DNA of 64,000 nt, taken from assembly GCA_024233875.1 (NCBI GenBank), contig JACKPB010000006.1, positions 62,001 to 126,000 on the forward strand, in the 5' to 3' direction. The position numbers and the translations under genes are program-made. This stretch comes from Leptospiraceae bacterium. GTDB lineage: Bacteria > Spirochaetota > Leptospiria > Leptospirales > Leptospiraceae. The notes below the pieces were generated by a model, which was not told the origin of the DNA, did not search any database, and saw only the letters and a program-made list of their open reading frames with translations. Below, piece by piece: positions 26,300-35,754 of this stretch. Within the stretch, counting starts at the first letter, position 1. Every line of letters starts with the position of its first letter.

Positions 26300-28104
26300 T
26301 GAAGTTCCAGCATGGACAGAATTACGAAACCCTTTCGGTAGGTTCATCTCCGAAACTCTCGAATCTTCAGAATTTTTTATTAGAGAAGTACTTTACCGGT
26401 TCCAATCCGGATGAATACCTCTCGGATGATTTCAAATTCACTCATTCACCCTTTCTGCTTCCCGATCTGGAATCATCGATTCGGGTGATACGAAAGCATT
26501 TAGACAAAAAAAACCACATTTTACTTTACGGTGATCGTGATACAGACGGGGTCTCCTCTGTATCGATTCTGGGGATTTATCTCAGAGAAATCGTCAAACG
26601 TAAGGGAGGAACCCTGAGCATTCGCACTTCTTCCCAAAATGATGATTATGGTCTTTGTGATACAGTAAATAAAAATATTCTCTCTATTTCTCCTGACCTT
26701 TTGATAACCATGGACTTTGGGACATCCAATTATCAGGAAATCAACTATCTCGCAGAAAAAGGGATAGAAATCATTGTCTTGGACCACCACGAAATTCCTA
26801 TAGAAATCCCCAATTGTCAGTTGGTCAATCCCAAGAGAGAAGATTCAAAATATCCGGAAAAACGAATTTGTACATCTGTTCTGGCTATCAAATTGATTCA
26901 GGCTTTGGATTGTGTAGAGGAGCACCTCAGGGAAGAATCCCAAAAGGATGGTCTCTTATTTTCTGAATCAATGGAAATCAATTTCGGAAAGATTGATCCT
27001 TTAGAGATTTACAATCGTTCTGAAGCTCACAGAAAAAAGATTCGTTCGTATATGGATCTTGCCGCTATAGGAACTGTTGCAGATATGATGCCTCTTCAGG
27101 GTGAAAACCGAACCATTGTAAAGATTGGTTTGCAAACTCTCAATGAACAGTTCAAATCGATTCCTCCCGAAAGACCGGGACTCTATCTTTTGATGAAAAA
27201 AATGAATCTCTCCCCTCATAGGATTCTCTCTAAAGATCTGGGATGGAACATCGGTCCGGTTCTGAACTCTGCGGGTCGAATGGGGAAGACTGAGATGTCT
27301 CTAAAACTCCTCTTATCAGAAAATCGAACTGAAGCAGAAAAATTAGCAGATGAACTCATTCATATCAACAAAGAAAGACGGGAACGAACCAAGAGAAATA
27401 TGTTCCGTGTGGAAAAGTATTTTGAACGTAAACCCGAACGCACTCAAAAAGAAATCATTTATTGCTATGAGCCGGATATGGAACCGGGTGTCTCGGGAAT
27501 CGTTGCTTCCCGTTTGGTTGAGAAATACAAAAAACCGGTTGTTTTTGTGACTCCGGATCATGGAAAGGCAAGAGGAAGTGTGCGTTCCTATGGTTCAGAA
27601 AATGTTGTGGTCCTCCTACAAAATGTTTCCGAGCTCCTGGAGCACTTTGGTGGTCATCCCGAGGCTGGAGGATTTTCGATTTCTCCTAATAACCTACCCC
27701 TCCTGGAAAGCAGGCTGGAAGAAAAAGCTCCTGCCTGGTTGGAAGATGTCTCTAAGGTTGAAATTGAAACAGAGTCCATTCTTTCCTTTTTGCCTTCCAG
27801 TCTTACCGACAAGGTATTTGAGGAGATCTTGATTTTAGAGCCCTTCGGTCAGGGAAATCCTGCTCCATTGCTTTCTCTAAGAAATGTCAGGGTCTATCAA
27901 ATCAAACCTATGGGAGATGGAAGCCATTTGAGGTTTTCTATGGAAGGAGTTTCCAATAAGATACGGGGGATAGTCTGGAATTCTGCTACCGAATTTCACA
28001 ATCTTCTCTCTGAAAAGACAGAAGTTCAATTGTTTGGATATTTAGAGGAAAATTATTTCAATGGAACCAACTCGCTTCAATTTGTTGTTTCATATTTTTC
28101 TTGA
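26299..28104 (+). CDS. recJ: Single-strand-specific 5'-3' exonuclease RecJ
   Basis: RecJ resects 5' ends during recombination and mismatch repair. The DHH phosphoesterase motifs are seen: LLYGDRDTDGVSSVSILG (motif I), LLITMDFGTSN (motif II), IIVLDHHEIP (DHH) and the DHHA1 element FGGHPEAGGFSISP. The C-terminal OB-fold region carries EPFGQGNPAPLLSLRNV. The length, 601 residues, is typical. Motif I has Arg and Thr in place of the usual Tyr-Asp-Ala (DRDTDG rather than DYDADG), but both acidic ends are kept. The start overlaps the bactofilin stop by one base. fliG begins 24 bases after its stop. Confidence 0.93.
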   Translation: MKFQHGQNYETLSVGSSPKLSNLQNFLLEKYFTGSNPDEYLSDDFKFTHSPFLLPDLESSIRVIRKHLDKKNHILLYGDRDTDGVSSVSILGIYLREIVKRKGGTLSIRTSSQNDDYGLCDTVNKNILSISPDLLITMDFGTSNYQEINYLAEKGIEIIVLDHHEIPIEIPNCQLVNPKREDSKYPEKRICTSVLAIKLIQALDCVEEHLREESQKDGLLFSESMEINFGKIDPLEIYNRSEAHRKKIRSYMDLAAIGTVADMMPLQGENRTIVKIGLQTLNEQFKSIPPERPGLYLLMKKMNLSPHRILSKDLGWNIGPVLNSAGRMGKTEMSLKLLLSENRTEAEKLADELIHINKERRERTKRNMFRVEKYFERKPERTQKEIIYCYEPDMEPGVSGIVASRLVEKYKKPVVFVTPDHGKARGSVRSYGSENVVVLLQNVSELLEHFGGHPEAGGFSISPNNLPLLESRLEEKAPAWLEDVSKVEIETESILSFLPSSLTDKVFEEILILEPFGQGNPAPLLSLRNVRVYQIKPMGDGSHLRFSMEGVSNKIRGIVWNSATEFHNLLSEKTEVQLFGYLEENYFNGTNSLQFVVSYFS

Positions 28105-28128
28105 CCCCGGGAGTTTTTATTAATATTT

Positions 28129-29154
28129 ATGTCACCTAGTATGGATCAAAATTACCCTTACGGAATTCCTGGTGCTAAAAAAGCAGCACTTTTGTTGATG
28201 TCTTTAGGAAAAGAAGAGGCAGCCCGGGTAATGTCTCACCTCGATGACAAGATGATTGAAAATGTCATAGCTGAGATGTCTCAGATTCGATCCGTTTCCA
28301 AGATAGAAAAAGAACGAATTCTAAGTGAATTTCGTGAAACTATCCAGGATTTAAAAATCCAAACTCAGGGTGGGATCGAGACAGCGAAAGAAATTTTGAA
28401 TCGCACTGTTGGTCCCCAAAAAGCAGATCAAATCCTTAAGAAGATCGAAAAGAAAGATGTTTCTAATGAATTTGATTTTCTCAATGAAGTTGATCCCAAG
28501 ATCATTTACTCCTTAATTTCCGGTGAGGGACATCAAACGATTGCTGTGACCCTAGCCTATCTCCAGCCCAAGAAAGCCGCAGATGTTCTGAGACTCTTTC
28601 CATCCGAGGATCAATCAAAAATTGCTCTAAAGCTTGCAGGTACTGCAAAATCTCACCCGGAAGCCGTGATAGAAATAGCTAAGATCTTAAAGAAAAGATA
28701 TGAAGATCGGGATCGTTCTGAATTGTCCGAAGCAGGAGGAGCGCAGTCACTTGCAAACATCCTAAACCACATGGACAAGGAATACGAAGACAATATTCTT
28801 AAAAATATCACTGAAGAATCTCCTGATATTGCTCATCAGGTAAAAGACAAGCTCTATTCTTTTGAAGACATCATGAGTCTCGATCAAAAAGAAATGAGGA
28901 CTCTTTTGACAAAAGTCAATGGAAATGAGCTTCTGACCTTAGCTCTGAGGGGTGCCGGTGATGAATTGAAGGCTCATTTTTTTGGGTCTATGTCTCAAAA
29001 TCGTGCATCGGATATCATTGAGGAAATGGAAGCGAGGGGAAAGGTTACTTTCAGAGAGATCAACTCAGCCAGGACTGAAATTTTAAAAATCGCTCGAAGA
29101 CTCGAAGAAATGGGTCTCATCCTACTCAAAAAACGAAAAGACGAATTCATTTGA
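28129..29154 (+). CDS. fliG: Flagellar motor switch protein FliG
   Basis: Rotor protein of the flagellar C-ring that transmits torque from the stator and controls switching. The 341 residues match FliG throughout: GAKKAALLLMSLGKEEAARVM at the N-terminus, the middle domain with EGHQTIAVTLAYLQPKKAA and the C-terminal torque domain with REMRTLLTKVN-like and FFGSMSQNRASDIIEEMEA segments. The charged torque helix residues (Lys, Arg, Asp, Glu) are present. It is the last gene of the flgM-bactofilin-recJ-fliG group and is followed by the tRNA-Asp gene on the opposite strand. Confidence 0.95.
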   Translation: MSPSMDQNYPYGIPGAKKAALLLMSLGKEEAARVMSHLDDKMIENVIAEMSQIRSVSKIEKERILSEFRETIQDLKIQTQGGIETAKEILNRTVGPQKADQILKKIEKKDVSNEFDFLNEVDPKIIYSLISGEGHQTIAVTLAYLQPKKAADVLRLFPSEDQSKIALKLAGTAKSHPEAVIEIAKILKKRYEDRDRSELSEAGGAQSLANILNHMDKEYEDNILKNITEESPDIAHQVKDKLYSFEDIMSLDQKEMRTLLTKVNGNELLTLALRGAGDELKAHFFGSMSQNRASDIIEEMEARGKVTFREINSARTEILKIARRLEEMGLILLKKRKDEFI

Positions 29155-29239
29155 TAGAAAACTGAATGGAAAACCGATTCGTTGAATCCTGGATTTAGAA
29201 ATCTGAAATTAGGGATTGAGTAAAATTAGAAGAGGAAAT

Positions 29240-29313
<74 letters not shown>

Positions 29314-29368
29314 TCTTGAAGACATTCTTTTTTAGGACTTTATTAAGTCAATCTAAAACTAATAATTT

Positions 29369-30361
29369 TTATTCGATTTCGAAAATTGAAAGGGATTTGA
29401 AGGATTTATTTTCTTTGACTTCCAGAATCGAAATCACCTCGGTTTGGACATTTTTCTGAATATTGAAGATAATCTGATCAGAGACTTCCCTACAAATGAA
29501 TAGTCCGCGTCCATGTGAGTCTTTGATTCCATCGGGGAGACCGGTGAGAGGGTTGGCTTCCAGATGTCTGTCGAGACGGTAGAGAATCTCTTCTTTTCGG
29601 AGAGCACCAAAATTGTCCTTGGTAGTGATGATGAAGGTATTTTGAAAGTATCCATAGCCCAGGGTGAAGTAGTCATTTTCAGAGAGATGAATTTCCTGAA
29701 GAGAAATGATGAGATCCTGAGAAGGGAGTTCATATTGGTACTTTGAATTTCCTTGGCTATCTCTGGGGGCACGAATCATTGCATTGGAAGTGAGTTCTTC
29801 GATCACCTGATGAATGATCTGAGGTGCACCTTTTTCCACCAAAAACTTTCCTACTCTTTCACAGAGGTGAACCCGTTCGTTGTCCGACTTGATTTGCTTG
29901 TAGATCAATTGATTGTTTCTGGGGACTTCAAACCCGGAGTCCATCTCATCCTTTTGGATTTTCAGCTTCGGGAAGTACTTCTCTACTCCAAAAATATCCG
30001 AGTAAAGAAGCTTTTTGACCATAATCGAGATGTAGTCCAAATCCAGAGAAGAGTATTTGGGAATGATATTGTACACATTGAATTCTTTTGCAAAATGGAT
30101 GAAATCATTGATATTATAGGCTGTGATCAATGCGTAGAGGATATTTGGGAAATGCTCCCGAATGTAGCGTATCAAATCCAGTCCGGTCTTTCCTTCCATT
30201 TTGATGTCTGTGATCAAAAGATCGATGGAATTGTTGTGAAGAATGACCACAGCTTCATCATAACTACCTGCGGACAGAACAGTATAATCGGCAATAAGCA
30301 TATCTGAGATCGCCAGACGAATGGATTGAATGTCTTCAACAATTAGAATAGTCTTTTTCAT
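29369..30361 (-). CDS. Response regulator with C-terminal HATPase (anti-sigma kinase-like) domain
   Basis: A 330-residue fusion. Residues 1-125 form a receiver domain (ILIVEDIQSIRLAISDML, phospho-acceptor Asp in LLITDIKMEGKTG, conserved Thr/Lys region in LITAYNINDF and NIIPKY). The C-terminal 160 residues look like an RsbW-type GHKL ATPase: VIEELTSNAMIRAP (N box), TTKDNFGAL (G1) and SHGRGLFICREVSDQ (G2). Such fusions in other bacteria link a two-component signal to partner switching by phosphorylating or sequestering a STAS protein. The start overlaps the upstream histidine kinase stop by four bases, so the kinase is its partner. No DNA-binding domain is present. Confidence 0.87.
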   Translation of the reverse strand: MKKTILIVEDIQSIRLAISDMLIADYTVLSAGSYDEAVVILHNNSIDLLITDIKMEGKTGLDLIRYIREHFPNILYALITAYNINDFIHFAKEFNVYNIIPKYSSLDLDYISIMVKKLLYSDIFGVEKYFPKLKIQKDEMDSGFEVPRNNQLIYKQIKSDNERVHLCERVGKFLVEKGAPQIIHQVIEELTSNAMIRAPRDSQGNSKYQYELPSQDLIISLQEIHLSENDYFTLGYGYFQNTFIITTKDNFGALRKEEILYRLDRHLEANPLTGLPDGIKDSHGRGLFICREVSDQIIFNIQKNVQTEVISILEVKENKSFKSLSIFEIE

Positions 30362-31497
30362 CGATTTTTATTTCCGTAGGGTAGAGTGATGATGAATCTC
30401 GTTTTCCCTTCAAATGATTTGACGCTAATCTTTCCCAGATGCTCTTTAACAATCGAATGACAGATGGAAAGCCCCAGTCCTGTTCCCTGGCCGCTTTCTT
30501 TTTTTGTGAAGAAAGGGTCAAAAATCTTATCAATGATTTGATCTGAAATCCCACCCCCATTGTCTTCTACAACGATCTGACAATTGTTCTTTTTTCGTTT
30601 GATAAAAACATTTATCCTACCCGGTCGATAGTCTATAGCCTGAATCGAGTTGCGAAATAAATTTATGAAGAGTCTTTCCATCTTGAGGGGATTGAAATAG
30701 AAAAAATTGTCATTTTCATGTGTAAGATCCCAGACTACTGATTCGGAAAGTGTGGGGTAGAGTCTCTGAACTGTCTCTCTGGCTTTAGAAATGGTCTCCA
30801 TAATATCAGAATAGGTTAATTTGATTTTTTCCGGTTTTGCGAAACTTATGATATCGGAGACTATATTGGAGGCTCTATGCAAATCATTTTGAATCAAAGA
30901 CAGACGTTCTTGAAGTTGTTCGTTATTGTACACCTTGATATTTTTCATTAAATTCTGAAGGGTTAGGCTGATCCCCGTCAGTGGATTGTTCAACTCATGC
31001 GCCACACCCGAAACCATGATTCCGAGAGAAGCAAGGTTTCTCATTCTCAGATTTTCTTCTTCATTGTCCCGAATCTGAGTAATATTTCTAATCTTTTCCA
31101 CAAATCCAATTTTTTGACCTTTGTGGATTACCGGAAAAAATGAAAGCTCCAGGTTTTCATTTTTTCCTTCTACTCTGGAAAGAATTTGTGTACTAAAACC
31201 GCTACTCACCAAACTCTTGAGATCGATCATATATTCTGAATTGTGAAATGTTTTTGGAAAGTTGTAAAACGGGCAATAGGGACAGATATGAACTCTACCA
31301 TAGAGAAATTCATAGCATTTTTGAGATTCCTGAATCGGAGGTAGATTGGGTCGGAAAAAATCTTTGGATGCATGATTGATTCTTCTAACGACGAATGTAT
31401 TGTCTATGAAGATAATTGGTTCGTTGATGCTATCAAAAATACTTTCTAATTCATCAACGAAATCGGGATCCGGAACCGGTTGCTCTGTTTCCTGCAT
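30358..31497 (-). CDS. PAS-domain sensor histidine kinase
   Basis: A 379-residue soluble kinase. The N-terminal PAS domain (about residues 12-130) contains DNTFVVRRINHASKDFF, with CYEFLYGRVHICPYCPFY holding four Cys that might bind a cofactor. The dimerisation box is GVAHELNNPLTGISL with the phospho-His. The ATP domain shows the N box FRNSIQAIDY, G1 VEDNGGGISD and G2 GQGTGLGLSICHS. No membrane segment is found, so sensing is cytoplasmic. It overlaps the response regulator gene by four bases. Confidence 0.93.
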   Translation of the reverse strand: MQETEQPVPDPDFVDELESIFDSINEPIIFIDNTFVVRRINHASKDFFRPNLPPIQESQKCYEFLYGRVHICPYCPFYNFPKTFHNSEYMIDLKSLVSSGFSTQILSRVEGKNENLELSFFPVIHKGQKIGFVEKIRNITQIRDNEEENLRMRNLASLGIMVSGVAHELNNPLTGISLTLQNLMKNIKVYNNEQLQERLSLIQNDLHRASNIVSDIISFAKPEKIKLTYSDIMETISKARETVQRLYPTLSESVVWDLTHENDNFFYFNPLKMERLFINLFRNSIQAIDYRPGRINVFIKRKKNNCQIVVEDNGGGISDQIIDKIFDPFFTKKESGQGTGLGLSICHSIVKEHLGKISVKSFEGKTRFIITLPYGNKNR

Positions 31498-31670
31498 TAA
31501 AGACCAAAATTATATCCATTAGATATCAGGCAATGATTTAAATCTAAGTCAATTTTTGTAAAGAAATGAAGGAATCATCCTTTGAGGTTTGAATCAAGAA
31601 AAACCTAAGATTCCAAAATCAAAGCAATCGGATTGGAAAGATGATTCCTGGATAGAAATTAGATTGCTCT

Positions 31671-31772
31671 ACTTCATTTTCAAAAGTATTTGCGGATTCA
31701 ATGAAGAACCATCTGCAAAATGGCTGCATGCAGAATTAGGAAAATTGCAATTGTTTATGAGTATTCGTAAAT
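31671..31772 (+). repeat. MITE-like element, diverged copy
   Basis: Diverged member of the repeat family described at 32486: CATTTTCAAAAGTATTTGCGG at the left, AAAATGGCTGCAT in the centre and TTGTTTATGAGTATTCG at the right. It fills most of the gap between the histidine kinase start and the TetR gene end. Confidence 0.7.
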
Positions 31773-31774
31773 AT

Positions 31775-32356
31775 TTATTGAAACAATTCAATAAGAAATT
31801 TTTGGAAAGAAAGAATTGGTTTTGAACTGCACTGACCCTTCATAGAGAGAAGGGTGCCTCTCCAGGAACTCTCAAGAAATTCTACTAAATCATCATTGGA
31901 AAGATTTAATTTTGTGAGAGGAGTTTCGGAGAGGTTCATAGTTTCTAAGATTTGATTTTTAATCTTTTTGTAGCACTCATGTAGAGTTTGATTGATCAGA
32001 ACAGATTTTCCTCCCATCTCCAGAGATGTCCAATTGATTAAGCAGTTTTCATTCAAAAGCATCTGGTGTTTTGCTAATTTGATTTTATCTTTGTACAGGG
32101 AAAGAATTCTCTGACGAATCGGTAGCTTGGAATGAACTAGAAATTTTTTATTGTACTCCAAAACACTTTCAGTGTGAAACAAAATCGCTTCCCGAATGAA
32201 TTCATCTTTGCTCTTAAAGTGGTTGTAAAAGGAACCTTTGGGGATACCGACTACTTCAGCGATTTCTGAGACACCTGTCTCCAGAACGCCCCTGAGATTG
32301 AACAGTTGAATGGCACCTGTAAAAATTTTTTCTTTTGAATATCCTTTTCTCCCCAT
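31775..32356 (-). CDS. TetR-family transcriptional regulator
   Basis: A 193-residue repressor-type protein. The N-terminal helix-turn-helix reads IFTGAIQLFNLRGVLETGVS then EIAEVVGIPKGSFYNHFKSK, the canonical TetR pattern. The remaining helical part would bind a ligand; residues near GGKSVLINQTLHECYKKIKNQ are typical of TetR C-terminal families. The start is ATG with the frame open to 32356. No adjacent target gene is obvious: upstream lies a repeat region, downstream a diverged MITE-like copy. Confidence 0.92.
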   Translation of the reverse strand: MGRKGYSKEKIFTGAIQLFNLRGVLETGVSEIAEVVGIPKGSFYNHFKSKDEFIREAILFHTESVLEYNKKFLVHSKLPIRQRILSLYKDKIKLAKHQMLLNENCLINWTSLEMGGKSVLINQTLHECYKKIKNQILETMNLSETPLTKLNLSNDDLVEFLESSWRGTLLSMKGQCSSKPILSFQKFLIELFQ

Positions 32357-32368
32357 AGTGTTTTGATT

Positions 32369-32395
32369 CTCGATTCGGCTAGGATTCGGATCGAG
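32369..32395. promoter_or_regulatory. Candidate operator upstream of the TetR gene
   Basis: Inverted repeat CTCGAT ... ATCGAG with a 15-base spacer that also contains TTCGG twice, beginning 13 bases before the start of the TetR gene. TetR regulators often bind such sites to repress themselves. The half-sites are short, so this is only a candidate. Confidence 0.3.
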
Positions 32396-32485
32396 TCATT
32401 TTCCTAATTCTCTGAAGAAATTTTGAATAAAATTCCTGAGATGGAATCGTACCGTTTCAACTCAGAGAAATAGATTCTCGGTGTT

Positions 32486-32588
32486 TATAGTCATTTTCAA
32501 AAGGTTTGCGCATTCATAGAAAAATCAGCTATAAAATGGCTACATACCTTGAATAGAAAAACGCAAGTATTTCTAAGAATTGGTATAT
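32486..32588 (+). repeat. MITE-like element, full copy
   Basis: About 103 bp. Begins TATAGTCATTTTCAAAAG, has TTTGCGCATTC, a central GCTATAAAATGGCTACATACC, and ends AACGCAAGTATTTCT with GGTATA. The two ends are imperfect inverted repeats (TATA, ATT/TTTTC, and TTGCG at matching distance). Within the 586-base gap between the TetR gene and the 870-residue gene. Confidence 0.88.
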
Positions 32589-32689
32589 AGTCATTTTCAA
32601 AAGGTTTGCGTATTCATTGAAGAATTGGCTATAAAATGGCTACATACCTTACTAGGAAAAACACAATTATTTATGAGAACCGGGATATG
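32586..32689 (+). repeat. MITE-like element, tandem copy
   Basis: Second full copy directly after the previous one, sharing the TATA junction (32583-32589). Same features: TATAGTCATTTTCAAAAGG, GGCTATAAAATGGCTACATAC, CACAATTATTTATGAGAAC. The rest of the gap to 32942 holds only an AT-rich stretch; a 62-codon frame there lacks support. Confidence 0.87.
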
Positions 32690-32942
32690 AGAAGGATTCT
32701 ACAAATCATTAATTTCTGAATAGATCAAGAAAATGATAGAATCTATACAATCGGTCAGGAGACTGGAAATCCTGAAATTTAGGTTTTGGGTTCCTTTGAA
32801 ACAGGATGTCTGAGCTTGAAAATCGATCCGATTCGAGAGGTTGATTTCATTGGTTTTCAAATTTTTTTTGTTTTTGAGTTGATTCACTCAATGCTTAAAG
32901 TATTTTCAGAAGATACTGAATCTCTCCGGTATATAAATTAGA

Positions 32943-35555
32943 ATGGGAAAATTTATTCACAAAATCGAAGTCTCCAATGGAATCTATTGGGTTGAAATGC
33001 CCGAAATCGATCTGAATATCCTATGTGGATGCCCGGCTGATAGCGTTAAGCACCTCATGAAACGGGGGTTGATCCAAACCCTAGAGGAAAAAGGTCTCAA
33101 ATACGAAACAGGTCCCAATGCAATCTTACTTTCTGATGTAATGATTCAGAAAGGGATGTTTTCTAATATGGCAGAATTTCCCATTCTCCAGATGTTCTAT
33201 AGACAGGGAATGATCATTCCGGGTCATCCTAACAATACTGGAGCTAAACCTCTCCTGATAGGTTCCAAAGAACAATTGGATGCACAAATCAATTATATCT
33301 ACAGAGGCAATTATGGTCTGGTGAGCATAGAAGAATTGATTGAGTCCGGTCTCTCACGGGATCAGGCTACCGAAATGATGAGGTTGAAACTAAAATTTGC
33401 ATTTGGAAAAATCACAGATCCCAAAAATATGTTTGATATCATATATCTTGAGAGTGACAAGATTCATATTCGGCAGGACTTATATATCAAACGAAAGAAA
33501 ATTAATGTTTTTGAGTTTAGTTATAAGGATGAGTCAGTTACTGTTGATTTGAATATTGACAAACCTTATAATTCTCCTTATAAATTAGGTTTTTATAATA
33601 CTAAACGTGATTATTTTTCAATAATTCACTCCGGTCAGGGAGATGGTTGGGATATTTACGATCCCTGTATGGCAAGTATTGTAATGTTTCAGGGAAAGAT
33701 ATATTTAATCGATGCGGGTCCTAATATTCAATATTCGTTAACTGCCCTGGGTATCGGGATCAATGAAATAGAAGGTTTGTTTCATACACATGCTCATGAT
33801 GATCATTTTGCCGGTATCACATCTATTATGATGTCGGATCATAAAATCAAATACTATGCGACTTCCACAGTGAGACATTCCGTGATGAAAAAATTATCCG
33901 CTTTATTGAATATTGAAGAAGATAGTTTTTATAATTTTTTTGATGTTCAGGATTTAAAGCCTGATATTTGGAATCAAATAAATGGATTGGATGTCAAACC
34001 GATATTCTCTCCCCATCCTGTAGAAACTACAATTTTTATTTTCAGAGCGATTTCAAAGGAAGGATATCGAACTTACGGACATTTTGCTGATATAGTCGGC
34101 TTGAACACACTTTACAATATGGTTTCCGAAGATATCTCTTCTCATGGCATTTCATTGGATAACTTTAAGATAGTAAAGGAAAGATATTCCACTCCACTTA
34201 CATTGAAGAAAATTGATATCGGTGGTGGAATGATACATGGGGAAGTCAAAGATTTCACCGATGATGAATCTGATAAGATAGTATTGGCTCATACTTCTGT
34301 AAAATTGACAGATGAACAGAAAGCTGTTGGTTCGGAGGCTGAGTTTGGTGCTATAGATGTTCTCATTGAGTCCAAACAAAACTACACTCAGAGATACGCT
34401 TTCGGAATGTTGAAAAATTATTTTCAAAAAGTTCCGATTGATCAGATTCATTTGTTATTAAACAATAATACTTCAACCTTCAATCCTGGGACGATCATTA
34501 TAAAAGACAACCAGTCTCCGGACAATGTGTATCTCATTCTAACCGGAATAGTGGAGTGCATTAGTAGAAAAGGTGTCGATTCACATCTTCTATCGGAAGG
34601 AACTCTGGTTGGTGAAATCAATTGTATCAATGGGACTGTATTCAACAAAACTTATAGAGCCCTGAGTTATGTGCGTATTCTAGAAATTCCGAGTAATATT
34701 TTTCTGTACTTTGTTTCTAAAAATGGGCTCTACGAAGAAATTGAGAAAATCAAAGATAAGATAGAATTTCTTCAAAATACCTGGCTCTTTGGGGAGAAGA
34801 TTTCCTATCCTGTTCAGAATCGAATCGCAAGCAAAATGGAATTAAAGATCTTTCCATCCGGAACCTGTCTTCCTCACGGAACTCTTAATAAATTCTATCT
34901 AATCAAATACGGAAAAATTTCATGCAAAATTGGTGATGAAATCTTAGAAACTTTGGAAAAATGGGATTATTTCGGAGAAGAGAATGCACTGTACAGTACA
35001 CCGGCTCTTTTTAATTTTGAAGTAGAAGAAGAAGTGGGAGCCTACGAGTTGGATGGGGAGATTTTGGGTGAGATTCCTATCGTTAGGTGGAAACTCTTAG
35101 AAAAGCTGGAAAGAAAAAAGAAAAAAATTGATAGAATCAATATGAATAAAAAATCTCCCTTCTTCTGGAGACCTGAGTACAATATCAAAATTAAAGAAAT
35201 AGACGCTGATCACAAAAAGATTTTTGATCTTGCAGAAAATATTTATGTTTCCATAAGAAAGAAAAACAGCAAAGATATTTTGGAAAGAGAGATTGAATAC
35301 TTGATCAATTTTTCTGAAGAACAGTTTAGAAATGAAGAAGAACTTCTCAAAAAATATGAGTATCCCGAATACAAAGACCACTGCAAAAAGCATGGCATCC
35401 TTATGAAAAAGCTGAGAAACATTCAATCAGATGTTGACGTTTACGAATACAGTGATGAAGATCTGGTAAAACTTCTCAGGGATTGGATTCTGAATCATAT
35501 TTTCGAAGAAGATAGAAGGTATGCAAAGTTTTTAAATTCTCTTGATGTGTATTGA
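32943..35555 (+). CDS. Metallo-beta-lactamase / tandem cNMP-like / hemerythrin fusion protein
   Basis: An 870-residue cytoplasmic fusion. Residues 1-180 form an unassigned N-terminal domain (NILCGCPADSVKHLMKRGLI). Residues about 200-480 are a metallo-beta-lactamase fold with HTHAHDDHFAG (ligands H283, H285, D287, H288), preceded by LIDAGPN. Residues about 505-595 resemble a cyclic-nucleotide domain (DNVYLILTGIVE, LVGEINCINGTV), and 620-720 a second, weaker one (LNKFYLIKYGKISCKIG, YFGEENALY). The last 135 residues are a hemerythrin domain (IDADHKKIFD, DHCKKH, HIFEEDRR), but QF replaces the usual HF ligand. MBL proteins of the flavodiiron type handle O2 or NO, so a di-iron redox or gas sensor is plausible. 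Base composition turns more AT-rich from about 33480. Confidence 0.88.
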   Translation: MGKFIHKIEVSNGIYWVEMPEIDLNILCGCPADSVKHLMKRGLIQTLEEKGLKYETGPNAILLSDVMIQKGMFSNMAEFPILQMFYRQGMIIPGHPNNTGAKPLLIGSKEQLDAQINYIYRGNYGLVSIEELIESGLSRDQATEMMRLKLKFAFGKITDPKNMFDIIYLESDKIHIRQDLYIKRKKINVFEFSYKDESVTVDLNIDKPYNSPYKLGFYNTKRDYFSIIHSGQGDGWDIYDPCMASIVMFQGKIYLIDAGPNIQYSLTALGIGINEIEGLFHTHAHDDHFAGITSIMMSDHKIKYYATSTVRHSVMKKLSALLNIEEDSFYNFFDVQDLKPDIWNQINGLDVKPIFSPHPVETTIFIFRAISKEGYRTYGHFADIVGLNTLYNMVSEDISSHGISLDNFKIVKERYSTPLTLKKIDIGGGMIHGEVKDFTDDESDKIVLAHTSVKLTDEQKAVGSEAEFGAIDVLIESKQNYTQRYAFGMLKNYFQKVPIDQIHLLLNNNTSTFNPGTIIIKDNQSPDNVYLILTGIVECISRKGVDSHLLSEGTLVGEINCINGTVFNKTYRALSYVRILEIPSNIFLYFVSKNGLYEEIEKIKDKIEFLQNTWLFGEKISYPVQNRIASKMELKIFPSGTCLPHGTLNKFYLIKYGKISCKIGDEILETLEKWDYFGEENALYSTPALFNFEVEEEVGAYELDGEILGEIPIVRWKLLEKLERKKKKIDRINMNKKSPFFWRPEYNIKIKEIDADHKKIFDLAENIYVSIRKKNSKDILEREIEYLINFSEEQFRNEEELLKKYEYPEYKDHCKKHGILMKKLRNIQSDVDVYEYSDEDLVKLLRDWILNHIFEEDRRYAKFLNSLDVY

Positions 35556-35561
35556 AAAGTT

Positions 35562-35586
35562 CCTGCCCGGTAAGACCCCGGACAGG
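35562..35586. terminator. GC-rich hairpin after the fusion gene
   Basis: CCTGCCCGG / CCGGACAGG (one mismatch) with a seven-base loop starts seven bases after the stop of the 870-residue gene, in an AT-rich stretch. A likely transcription end, though without a long U run. Confidence 0.55.
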
Positions 35587-35754
35587 GAAAATAGAATGGA
35601 CTACTCAGTCAGAATAGAGAGATAGAAAAAATAAAGATATGACTTCGGTTGCTCTTCTACTTTTAGACTGAAAGAATCTCCCGAAGGTTCCCAAAAAACT
35701 ATATTCCTTCAGTAAAATCAACATATTCCTAAAACCTTTTTTGAAAGAAAGCTT

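Noticed and set aside
31589..31825. 78-codon frame across a diverged MITE-like copy
   Set aside because: It is mostly repeat sequence, overlaps the end of the TetR gene and has no start signal.
32699..32887. 62-codon minus-strand frame
   Set aside because: AT-rich, no ribosome-binding site and no recognisable feature; likely chance.
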